Shown here piece by piece: positions 1-7,219 of a stretch of 14,922 bases of DNA (its first letter is position 1; the number at the start of each line of letters is the position of its first letter). The notes beneath the pieces are model-generated. The model ran no database searches. It saw only the letters and a program-made list of their open reading frames with translations, and was not told the DNA's origin. The position numbers were made by a program, and so were the translations under genes. Source of the DNA: JBBRXJ01 sp038248505 (lineage in GTDB: Bacteria > Bacteroidota > Bacteroidia > Bacteroidales > JBBRXJ01); assembly GCA_038248505.1 (NCBI GenBank), contig JBBRXJ010000084.1, positions 1 to 14,922 of the forward strand, in the 5' to 3' direction.

Positions 1-452
1 CGGGCTATGGAAATACTAATGATGCCTATCATAGTTCATCAATGTCTGATTCGGGTATAGGCGTTAAGGCTTCGATTAATGAGGCTTTAACGAAAGCAAA
101 AATCTCCAATGATTTAATTGATTACATAAATGCACATGGTACAGGTACTCTTAATAACGATTTTGTTGAATTAGCCGCTTTTCATTCTGTTTTTAAAAAG
201 GTACCAGTATATAGTTCAACAAAATCATATACTGGTCATACATTGGGTGCAGCAGGTGCACTTGAATCAATTTTTAGTATTCTGAGTTTAATGTACCAGG
301 AGATCTATCCTTCATTGAATTTTAAAAATGAAATGGCACCCTACAAATCTGCTCCTCTTACAATTTTAAGAAAAGACCGATTGGAGAATGTGATGTCAAA
401 CTCGTATGGATTTAATGGTAACTGCACCTCTTTAATTTTTCAAAGAGCTTGA
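1..452 (+). CDS. beta-ketoacyl-ACP synthase, C-terminal part (5' truncated by window edge)
   Basis: The reading frame is open from base 3, so the gene begins upstream of the window; the ATG at 42 is internal. About 149 residues of the C-terminal thiolase-fold half remain. Two catalytic-histidine motifs are visible: NAHGTGT (His codon at 135-137) and KSYTGHTLGAAG, with the conserved Lys and second His. Near the end, NSYGFNGNCTSLIF matches the usual glycine-rich KS C-terminus. The active-site Cys lies in the missing part. KS enzymes condense malonyl-ACP with an acyl thioester in the cytoplasm. The next gene starts 1 nt after the stop and encodes a KS-like partner without the catalytic Cys, which suggests a KS/chain-length-factor pair as in aryl-polyene or flexirubin-type clusters. 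The family call is secure; the pathway is inferred from this pairing only. Confidence 0.9.
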   Translation, partial: GYGNTNDAYHSSSMSDSGIGVKASINEALTKAKISNDLIDYINAHGTGTLNNDFVELAAFHSVFKKVPVYSSTKSYTGHTLGAAGALESIFSILSLMYQEIYPSLNFKNEMAPYKSAPLTILRKDRLENVMSNSYGFNGNCTSLIFQRA

Positions 453-453
453 T

Positions 454-1482
454 ATGTATATAAAAGATTTAATAGCTATATCACCTCAATCTACATTTAA
501 TAACACGTTTTCTAAAGGAGTGATTAGATCCTTTGAGGGTAAGCGTTACGAAGCTATTGAACCCGACTATATGGGCAGTATTCCTTTAAATTTGCTAAGA
601 AGGATGGGGAAGGCTATACGCATGGGTATTGGTGCTGCATTACCTTTAATAAAGCGAAATGCGAAAACCGATGGCATTATTATTGGCACTTCTGATGGAG
701 GCTTGGAGGATTGTATAAAATTTTTAAATCAGATAGTACAATATGAGGAAGGTACATTAACTCCTACCAATTTTGTGCAAAGTACTCCAAATGCTTTGGC
801 TGGTCAGCTAGCTTTAATGAACTCTAATACCGGTTATAATATTACACATGTTCATAAGGGTTTAGCTTTTGAGAATGCATTGCTTGATGCTCAACTATTA
901 CTAGAAGAGCGAAAAGGGAAATCATTGTTGGTTGGTAATGTTGAAGAAATTTCAGATTATAATTTTAATATTGAAAATGCAGCAGGCCATTTTAAGGTAG
1001 ATGATGTTAAATCAAATGAATTGTTGAGTTCAAATACGCCTGGTACTGTTTGCGGTGAAGGCTCGTGTATGTTTATTATGCATTCTGATTCGGAGAATAC
1101 TTTAGCTGAAATAATCGATATAGATCATATAGTATTTCCATCTATTTTTGATATTAAAAATAAAGTCAGACTATTTTTAGAGCGTAATAAAATTGTAGCA
1201 AACGATGTAAGCACTCTATTTTTGGGAAAAAATGGCGATGTTAATACTGACTTTTGGTATGATGAGATTCATAAAAGCTTCTTTTCTGAAGCAAGAGTAT
1301 TTACTTATAAAAACTTAGTTGGGGAGTATCCTACATCTTCCGCATTTGCTCTTTATATGGCAGTTAACGTGCTAAATGAGAATAAAGTTACACCTAAAAA
1401 TAAAAGCGTTAAAAAGAATTTAACGCTCATTTATAATCATTATAAAGGCAATCAACATTCATTAATTCTTTTACAACGGTAG
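454..1482 (+). CDS. beta-ketoacyl synthase-like protein lacking the active-site Cys (chain-length-factor type)
   Basis: This 342-residue protein has a KS N-terminal-like fold: a glycine-rich IIIGTSDGG at 76-83, QSTPNALAGQLA at 109-120, and a segment at 131-139 (THVHKGLAF) that aligns with the KS nucleophile motif TACSSGxxA. The cysteine position holds Val133, so it probably does not condense acyl chains. It is shorter than a full KS (about 410 residues), and neither HGTGT nor GHxLGAAG is visible. It resembles the ketoacyl-synt_2 proteins that sit beside FabF-like enzymes in aryl-polyene/flexirubin clusters. It starts 1 nt after the upstream KS stop, so translational coupling and a heterodimer are likely. 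It is the last gene of its operon and converges with the next gene. An alternative is a degenerate KS with another structural role. Confidence 0.72.
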   Translation: MYIKDLIAISPQSTFNNTFSKGVIRSFEGKRYEAIEPDYMGSIPLNLLRRMGKAIRMGIGAALPLIKRNAKTDGIIIGTSDGGLEDCIKFLNQIVQYEEGTLTPTNFVQSTPNALAGQLALMNSNTGYNITHVHKGLAFENALLDAQLLLEERKGKSLLVGNVEEISDYNFNIENAAGHFKVDDVKSNELLSSNTPGTVCGEGSCMFIMHSDSENTLAEIIDIDHIVFPSIFDIKNKVRLFLERNKIVANDVSTLFLGKNGDVNTDFWYDEIHKSFFSEARVFTYKNLVGEYPTSSAFALYMAVNVLNENKVTPKNKSVKKNLTLIYNHYKGNQHSLILLQR

Positions 1483-1512
1483 ATATTTTGTTACGAATTA
1501 ATTAAATATCTA
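1480..1512. terminator. palindrome spanning both convergent stop codons, candidate bidirectional terminator
   Basis: TAGATATTT at 1480-1488 and its exact reverse complement AAATATCTA at 1504-1512 form a 9-bp stem with a 15-nt loop. The first TAG is the stop codon of the plus-strand gene. The last three bases are the TAG stop of the minus-strand gene, read on the other strand. The gap between the genes is only 27 bp, so both transcripts must end about here. The stem is AT-rich and no U-tract follows on either strand, so intrinsic termination is uncertain. Confidence 0.35.
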
Positions 1513-2013
1513 TGGCAATTTGTATGTAATCCCAAACTTAAACGCGCTGGCTGCAGTGCTAAACATAGTTTCTGCATTCAAAGAAAACTGGTCATTGAGT
1601 ATGTATCTTCCTCCAACTTGTGATCCAACACCAAGCCCAGTACCATTAGATCCAAAATAAGATGCATCAGAGGTCCATAAATAAAAACCGCTATTTACGC
1701 CAGCGTAAACATCCCAAATATCTGGTAAATTAAGCAGTGTATTGAAATGGTAATTGCCATTAGCAACAAATGCAATAATTGAATGGTTGTATTTGGCCAT
1801 GCCCCAATTATCAGAATAAATTCTAAATGATGTTTCGGCACCAACGGTAACATCGGGCAGTATACAATAGTCAGCACCAAGGTAAATAGGAATACCAATA
1901 GTTGATGCTCCAACACCTGCATTTACCTGCTTCATCCCAGGTTTAATATCAAGTTGTGCATTAACAACAAAGACTCCTAAAAATAAGATTGAAAATAAAA
2001 GTGTTTTTTTCAT
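1510..2013 (-). CDS. small outer-membrane beta-barrel protein
   Basis: This 167-residue protein opens with a clear signal peptide: MKKT, then a hydrophobic run LLFSILFLGVFVV, with likely cleavage after NA at residue 19, leaving an N-terminal Gln as is common in Bacteroidota. The mature part of about 148 residues alternates short amphipathic, aromatic-rich strands with Gly/Asn/Ser turns (for example VTVGAETSFRIYSDNW, GVGSQVGGRYILNDQFSLNAETMF). It ends in a strand, AFKFGITYKLP, that resembles a barrel-closing strand. The size and pattern fit an 8-stranded OmpX/OmpW-like barrel of the broad outer membrane beta-barrel group. No specific family or substrate can be recognised. It appears monocistronic, with a candidate -7 element about 36 bp upstream. 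Confidence 0.75.
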   Translation of the reverse strand: MKKTLLFSILFLGVFVVNAQLDIKPGMKQVNAGVGASTIGIPIYLGADYCILPDVTVGAETSFRIYSDNWGMAKYNHSIIAFVANGNYHFNTLLNLPDIWDVYAGVNSGFYLWTSDASYFGSNGTGLGVGSQVGGRYILNDQFSLNAETMFSTAASAFKFGITYKLP

Positions 2014-2048
2014 GGTATAATTTTGAATTGTTAATTTAAATTTCGAAG

Positions 2049-2056
2049 CAAAAATA
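2049..2056 (-). promoter_or_regulatory. candidate Bacteroidota -7 promoter element
   Basis: On the minus strand this reads TATTTTTG, an exact match to the Bacteroidota -7 consensus TAnnTTTG, 36 bp upstream of the outer-membrane protein ATG. No clear TTTG-type -33 element lies about 20 bp further upstream. The region is so AT-rich that chance matches are possible. The rest of 2014-2276 holds nothing else recognisable. Confidence 0.4.
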
Positions 2057-2276
2057 ATTATTAATTAATATGATTTTATTTTTTTATAAAAAGTTTGAAT
2101 CTACATAATTGTATCCCTCTTCTATTAATTGATTAATAATGAAAGCATCCTAATTTGTATTTTAGTATGAAATTTACCCATGGCATATCATTATAATTAA
2201 TTATCTCAAATTCGGGTTTTGTTATTGTATTATTAATATTTTCTTTCTTATGATGTATAAATTAAATTCAATAAAT

Positions 2277-3263
2277 TTAATATTTAATAAATTTAATAAC
2301 AGATCTACTTTTTTCATTGTATAATTCAATAAAGTACAAACCCGCTTTTAATTCCGAAATGTTTATAGTAAAATCATAAATTACATTGTTATAAAATGAA
2401 GCTACTATTTCGCCATGAACATTCTTAACAATGATATTGCTTGATTTCGTTTCATTCGAGTTTACAATATGCACTATTCCGTTGCTTGGGTTGGGGTAGA
2501 TGCTAAAAGCACATTGTTCGTGAGTATTGATGTCATTTATAATTGTATCGTGTAAAAGATATTTTGTAAAATTTTGTGCTGCTTTTTTATTATTATTGGT
2601 ATTTATATATTCGTTATATATCCATGGATCTCCTATGGCAATTACCATACCTTTGCCATATTTACTTTCAGCCATTAATGTTTCGCTGTTTTCTGTTAAA
2701 ATTGATTTTGCTGGACTAGAAATATTTATAGAAGATACTCCTTTGATAAAGATTGAATCAACACCATTAAATAAAAAATGATTGGATAAATTCTTACTTA
2801 CTGATGTTCCATTTGTGTTGTGAATTTTCACAAAATTAAAATGCATACCAAACTTTGCAGCTAATTGGTTTAGATGTGTAAACTCACAATTGCCAGCATC
2901 ATTTGCTAAAAGAGCAAGTACACCACCATTGGCTACCCATTTTTCAATAATGGATATATCTTGTAGTAATATATAATTAGGTGATGCCGCTTCGCTAGTT
3001 GTGTCGGGGTCTACAATAATATACACACTAACATTTGCTAAACTTGTTGAGTCTGGACGTTGCAATGAACTTAATATAGCTCCATTGGAAGTAAATAATG
3101 TTCCCCATTCCGAATAGCCACCCATAGCTGTATAATTCCAATAATAGTGGTCGGTCGATTCGCGATTAAACCAATTGTCGAGGGCCACCGTTTGTGATTT
3201 TACTAAGGGCATCAATAAAATAAGAGCAGTAAAAAGGCAAAGGAATTTAATTTTTGTTCTCAT
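2277..3263 (-). CDS. T9SS-exported protein with a glutamine-amidotransferase-like (DUF4350/GIFT-like) domain
   Basis: This 328-residue protein has a signal peptide (Lys/Arg start, then FLCLFTALILLMPLV, likely cleavage before QTVALDNWF). Residues about 25-240 form an alpha/beta domain with VYIIVDPDT, IIEKWVANGGVLALLAND and GKGMVIAIGDPWIY. This pattern resembles the class I amidotransferase-like domain appended to many Bacteroidota GH88/GH105 unsaturated-rhamnogalacturonyl hydrolases, here without the hydrolase; that resemblance is from memory. No catalytic Cys-His pair is evident. The C-terminus from about residue 255 (SIYPNPSNGIVHI ... GLYFIELYNE ... IKFIKY) is a typical type A T9SS sorting domain, so the protein is expected on the surface or released. 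Its ATG lies 3 nt after the stop of the upstream phosphatase gene, which argues for co-transcription and translational coupling. Confidence 0.75.
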   Translation of the reverse strand: MRTKIKFLCLFTALILLMPLVKSQTVALDNWFNRESTDHYYWNYTAMGGYSEWGTLFTSNGAILSSLQRPDSTSLANVSVYIIVDPDTTSEAASPNYILLQDISIIEKWVANGGVLALLANDAGNCEFTHLNQLAAKFGMHFNFVKIHNTNGTSVSKNLSNHFLFNGVDSIFIKGVSSINISSPAKSILTENSETLMAESKYGKGMVIAIGDPWIYNEYINTNNNKKAAQNFTKYLLHDTIINDINTHEQCAFSIYPNPSNGIVHIVNSNETKSSNIIVKNVHGEIVASFYNNVIYDFTINISELKAGLYFIELYNEKSRSVIKFIKY

Positions 3264-3266
3264 GTT

Positions 3267-6200
3267 TTATTTTTCAAAAGGTTGAACCTTAAATCCCATA
3301 ACCAAAATATCATCACGTTGATGTTTTTTACCAATCCAGTTATCTAAGGTACTTCCTATTTCTGATTTTTGTTCTTCGTACGATTTTTGGTGAATATCCA
3401 AAACTAGTTTTTTGAAGTTTGCGCTCATGAATTTTCGATCTTGTAAACCTCCATTTTGGTCGGGATAGCCATCAGAAGACATATAGCAGAATGTTTCGCA
3501 ATCAATAGCGATTTCGTGCTTAGTGTATTCTTTAACTTTATAAATAGGATGTATACCGCCAATACCAAAAGGATTTCCTCTAATGACTTCAAGCACGCCA
3601 TTTTTAACATAATAGAGTGGGTTATTGGCACCAGCAAATTCAATCATGTTTTTATCTTTACGAATGGTACATATAGTAATATCCATACCATCTTTTGATT
3701 TTGCATTTTCAGCATCTTGTTTCAGCGCTTTTACTACTTCAACATCAAGCAGATTTAGAATCTTTTCGGGCGAAGTAATTTTCATTTCTTTTATTATCTG
3801 ATTTAATAATGCATTACCAATCATTGACATAAATGCACCAGGAACCCCGTGGCCCGTACAGTCAGCAGCAATAATTATAATTGTTTTCTTCTCTTCGTAA
3901 AACCAGTAGAAGTCACCACTTACAATATCGCGAGGACGATAGAAAACGAATGATTCGGGTAAGGCTTTCTTAATGGTTTCATCCCAAGGTAAGAAGGCCT
4001 CTTGAATGCGCTGTGCATAATTTATACTCGCTGTAATATCTTCATTTTTCTTCTGTATTACATCACTTTGCGCTCTAATTTCTGATGTTGCATCTTGAAC
4101 TTTCTTTTCGAGAATTCTCTTCTGCATCTCAAGACGAAGGGTACGTTGGCGCATGTAATAATATACCGCTGCAATAATTATAACCGCAAGAAGCATGTAG
4201 AACCACCAAGTTTTCCAAAAAGGAGTTCCAATGGTAATATCGATTTGTTTTTCATCGCTTATTTGTGAAAAAATGTTTCGAGCTTTTACATGTAAGGTGT
4301 AGCTTCCGCTTGGAAGGAATGGAAAAGATAATACTGGTTGCGTTTCCCATTCACTCCAGCTTTTTTCAATTCCTTCCATACGATAGGAGTACTCGGTGTT
4401 TTTTTCATTCAAAAAGAAGAAAGCTGCAAGATCAATTGTGAGCGCATTATTATTGTATCGTAATCGTAATTGATCAAGTGATTGTGGTTGGTCTTTTTTG
4501 TCGCGAATATTTCGTATGGCAATATCAAAACGATAGGCGTTGGTTAAATGTGCTTTGCCCATAACCCGATATAATGCATTACCATCAACCACCCATATAT
4601 TTTTATCGTTATCGGTATATATATCTTTAATGTCTTTAAATAATTTTAGAAAAACTAAAGAGGCCGTATCATTTATTTTTGAAGATATATTTCGCCAATG
4701 ATTATTGTTATCTATCCATACTGAGCCAGGCTGATTTATGAGAACATCGCTTGCCGGGGTTGTAAATTTTTGTAATGCATCGGGTTTAATAAGTGCTTTC
4801 ATCCGACCATCTAATGTATACACTCCCGAATTGCTGAAAAAAGCAATAGATCCATTTATTTTGCATACAACAATTTGCTCATTAAAATTGTTTGGTACTT
4901 TAAAGGATTTGTTAACAATCGGATTTTTTATATCAGAGATCAATATTTTGTATACTTTATTTGTTCCTCCAGCCCAAATGTATTTTCCGTCTTCAACAAG
5001 ACTAGATAAGCCATTTTGAATATTGTTTATTTCACCTAGTACGACCCATGCATTGCCTTTATCTTCAACAATTATTAAGCCTTTATCGGTAGCCATATAA
5101 AACACCATAGGACGAAATGACGATGTGCAAATAAAATTTATATTTCGATCTTTAATAGCTTGTGTTGCCTTTATGCTATCTACTTCAAAAAGTCCAATAT
5201 TCGTTGCAACTAAAATCGTATTATTATAACTTATTAACTGTTTGCATTTAGCCTCAATTCCCTTTATTCGTTTAAACATAAATGGAATGGATTGCATTGC
5301 ATAGGTTTTACGAATTTCACGATCGGTAAATACATCTTGTACTGAGGTAGAGACTGAGTCAACTGGTACTTCAATGGTAATGGGTATACGTTTGGTAACT
5401 GGTGCTATATCTTTAGTTGAGAACGTTACTTTAATGAGTTTGGTAACCGATTTTATAGTACGATAAATTTGTGTTGAGGTAGTTTGTTTATGTTCTTTCT
5501 TGATGAGATTTTGTACCTCGCTTATATCGGTTACTCTTGTAAGATAGAATAAACCTTCATTTGTGGCTACATACAAAGTTTTATTTGGACGAATAACGGT
5601 TGTAATATTTCCCTCAAGTCCGAGGTAGGATGAAAAATTTTGCAAAGGCAAACTAAGATCCGCACGACTAATACCATACTCATTGCATATCCATAAACCA
5701 CCATGTTTATCAGTACACATGGCAAGTACCTCATCATCTTGTAATCCGGATTGATAATTTATTATTCGTTTCTTTTTTCCATTTTTCTTCTCAATAATAA
5801 GTACGCCGCCAGAGAGTGTTGATAATGCAAATTCATTTGTTGAGAGATTAATGCAACCTGAAAGGCGACTTCCTGACACGTATTCTTGACTTTCAAAAAT
5901 ATACGATGTAATATTTTTTCCATTAAAAATAAAAAGAGTATTGTCACCTGTCCCCAATAAGCATTGACCTTTAGAAAAGGGCATAGAAGTAATAATGGAA
6001 GACCAAGCAAAAACGCGGCCCCCAGGTATTGGCTTTAAATTTGTATTGTTTTGTAAACGATGAAGCCCTTTACCCGTAATATTAATATATAACTGATCTT
6101 GATGTATGAAAATACCGCTAAAATAGGATGAAGCAGGGGTTTTTAAACTACCAGCATTTGTGAGAGTATTCTCATTAACTTTGTAAATAATTTTATTTGA

Positions 6201-6602
6201 GAAGAAAAACACCATTCCTTTATGGGTAATAATGCCTGAAATTTCATCAGGTAAAGCCTTTCCAGTTGATATGGCTTGATACAATATGATCCCATTATTG
6301 TTTGAAGTTAAATAACCATAACTATTTGAACATCCAACAAATAGTGTACCATTGGCTCCTTTGGCTAGGGCATAAGGCGTACCAGGGGTTTCAATTAATT
6401 TCCAGCGAATACCATCATAAGATAGAACTCCTCTGGTATTAGCGAAATATAAAACCCCATTATCGTCCTGAATAACAGAGGTATTATGATAATCAATATT
6501 TTGAATAGGAACTTGATAATTACTCAGAAACACATAACCATCCTGAGCTATGATATACAGTGTGTTAAGAAATATAATTCCAAGTATTATTAATCGCCTC
6601 AT
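3267..6602 (-). CDS. propeller/Y_Y_Y sensor with cytoplasmic PP2C (SpoIIE/RsbU-type) serine/threonine phosphatase
   Basis: The frame is open to an ATG at 6647, but the internal ATG at 6602 (1111 residues) is preferred. It begins a proper signal peptide (MRRLIILGIIFLNTLYIIAQ) and lies just downstream of a promoter-like box. Numbering from it: residues about 20-685 are a beta-propeller of the two-component-regulator type, with repeats such as GVLYFANTRGVLSYDG, GGLWICNEYGISRAD and NIWVVDGNALYRV. About 705-795 is a Y_Y_Y domain, 798-817 a transmembrane helix, 820-860 a coiled coil, and 885-1105 a PP2C domain. Metal-ligand motifs are intact: SGDFYW (Asp897), AADCTGHG (Asp914), SSDGY (Asp1044) and RDD (1097-1098). 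A periplasmic signal probably controls dephosphorylation of a cytoplasmic phosphoprotein. The divergent SiaC homologue at 6765 is the obvious candidate substrate. The downstream T9SS gene is coupled by 3 nt. Confidence 0.9.
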   Translation of the reverse strand: MRRLIILGIIFLNTLYIIAQDGYVFLSNYQVPIQNIDYHNTSVIQDDNGVLYFANTRGVLSYDGIRWKLIETPGTPYALAKGANGTLFVGCSNSYGYLTSNNNGIILYQAISTGKALPDEISGIITHKGMVFFFSNKIIYKVNENTLTNAGSLKTPASSYFSGIFIHQDQLYINITGKGLHRLQNNTNLKPIPGGRVFAWSSIITSMPFSKGQCLLGTGDNTLFIFNGKNITSYIFESQEYVSGSRLSGCINLSTNEFALSTLSGGVLIIEKKNGKKKRIINYQSGLQDDEVLAMCTDKHGGLWICNEYGISRADLSLPLQNFSSYLGLEGNITTVIRPNKTLYVATNEGLFYLTRVTDISEVQNLIKKEHKQTTSTQIYRTIKSVTKLIKVTFSTKDIAPVTKRIPITIEVPVDSVSTSVQDVFTDREIRKTYAMQSIPFMFKRIKGIEAKCKQLISYNNTILVATNIGLFEVDSIKATQAIKDRNINFICTSSFRPMVFYMATDKGLIIVEDKGNAWVVLGEINNIQNGLSSLVEDGKYIWAGGTNKVYKILISDIKNPIVNKSFKVPNNFNEQIVVCKINGSIAFFSNSGVYTLDGRMKALIKPDALQKFTTPASDVLINQPGSVWIDNNNHWRNISSKINDTASLVFLKLFKDIKDIYTDNDKNIWVVDGNALYRVMGKAHLTNAYRFDIAIRNIRDKKDQPQSLDQLRLRYNNNALTIDLAAFFFLNEKNTEYSYRMEGIEKSWSEWETQPVLSFPFLPSGSYTLHVKARNIFSQISDEKQIDITIGTPFWKTWWFYMLLAVIIIAAVYYYMRQRTLRLEMQKRILEKKVQDATSEIRAQSDVIQKKNEDITASINYAQRIQEAFLPWDETIKKALPESFVFYRPRDIVSGDFYWFYEEKKTIIIIAADCTGHGVPGAFMSMIGNALLNQIIKEMKITSPEKILNLLDVEVVKALKQDAENAKSKDGMDITICTIRKDKNMIEFAGANNPLYYVKNGVLEVIRGNPFGIGGIHPIYKVKEYTKHEIAIDCETFCYMSSDGYPDQNGGLQDRKFMSANFKKLVLDIHQKSYEEQKSEIGSTLDNWIGKKHQRDDILVMGFKVQPFEK

Positions 6603-6644
6603 GCTATTTGGGTTAAATAAATCAATATAATTCACTAGTGTTAA

Positions 6645-6652
6645 CAAATTTA
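6645..6652 (-). promoter_or_regulatory. candidate -7 promoter element for the sensor-phosphatase operon
   Basis: The minus strand reads TAAATTTG, an exact match to TAnnTTTG. Transcription would start near 6641, giving a leader of about 40 nt to the ATG at 6602 and leaving out the longer frame's ATG at 6647. No good -33 element is seen. The match itself is real, but such boxes occur by chance in AT-rich DNA. Confidence 0.4.
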
Positions 6653-6700
6653 GGGATATTTTTGTAGAGGAGGTGAATATATTACCTTTACTTTCTAAAA

Positions 6701-6729
6701 TTGTTTATCTTTATAGTATCTGAGTTTTG
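6701..6729 (+). promoter_or_regulatory. weak candidate promoter for the SiaC-like gene
   Basis: A TTG at 6701-6703 is followed after 18 nt by GAGTTTTG at 6722-6729. The latter matches the -7 consensus TAnnTTTG except at its first base. The predicted leader to the ATG at 6765 would be about 30 nt. The spacing is slightly short for the usual 19-21 nt, so this is only a suggestion. Confidence 0.25.
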
Positions 6730-6764
6730 TAAATTGAATGTATCATTAAAACAAAATAACTAGC

Positions 6765-7130
6765 ATGGAAAGCTTAATTTTAAAAGGGAAAGAGGATACC
6801 CCAGAGGTGCTTTTAGATAAAGATAAAGGTAGATTTAGCCTGTCGGGGAATAGTTTTTCAGACGATCCAGTGGCCGTATTTCAGCCTATCTTTGATTGGT
6901 TAAATAAATATATTGCTGCACCCAATGCAGAGAGTTTATTTGAAATAAAGATGAATTATGTAAACACCTCATCTTCTAAACAATTATTAGAATTCTTAAA
7001 AACGATTGAACGAATTCCTGGTACCGTTACCGTTCGTTGGTATTATGATATGATGGATGAAGATATGGAATTTGAGGGAAAGACGCTTCAGTCAGTCGTA
7101 AAAGTCAACATGGAATTAGTTGGCTATTAA
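6765..7130 (+). CDS. SiaC-family (DUF1987) regulatory phosphoprotein
   Basis: This 121-residue soluble protein has the full length and pattern of the SiaC/DUF1987 family: an N-terminal ATP/ligand-face stretch (KDKGRFSLSGNSFSDDP, 19-35), FDWLNKYI, and the signature MNYVNTSSSKQLLEFL (63-78). Thr68 (codon 6966-6968) falls in the NTSS motif and at the same residue number as the phosphorylated Thr68 of Pseudomonas aeruginosa SiaC. There, kinase SiaB phosphorylates and PP2C phosphatase SiaA dephosphorylates SiaC; the unphosphorylated form activates the diguanylate cyclase SiaD. Here the gene is divergent from a membrane PP2C phosphatase, 162 bp away, which makes that enzyme its probable phosphatase. 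No SiaB- or SiaD-like gene is in view, so the kinase and the output are unknown. Confidence 0.88.
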   Translation: MESLILKGKEDTPEVLLDKDKGRFSLSGNSFSDDPVAVFQPIFDWLNKYIAAPNAESLFEIKMNYVNTSSSKQLLEFLKTIERIPGTVTVRWYYDMMDEDMEFEGKTLQSVVKVNMELVGY

Positions 7131-7219
7131 TTAAAACATTTTTTTTAATCCAGTCAATGTAAGATTAGTTAGTAATTCTTGCATTATTATTTTTTATTGC
7201 ATAAAGTCTAATTATTTTC

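Noticed and set aside
42..44. ATG at 42 as the start of the first KS gene
   Set aside because: The same frame is open to the window edge and the preceding residues (GYGNTNDAYH) read as normal KS sequence.
2268..2295. Repeated AATAAATTTAA at the end of the T9SS gene
   Set aside because: Low-complexity AT sequence partly encoding the C-terminal IKF/IKY residues; no evidence of function.
6603..6647. N-terminal extension of the sensor phosphatase (start at 6647 instead of 6602)
   Set aside because: The extra 15 residues precede a complete signal peptide that begins at 6602, and a TAnnTTTG box at 6645-6652 would place transcription start downstream of the 6647 ATG.
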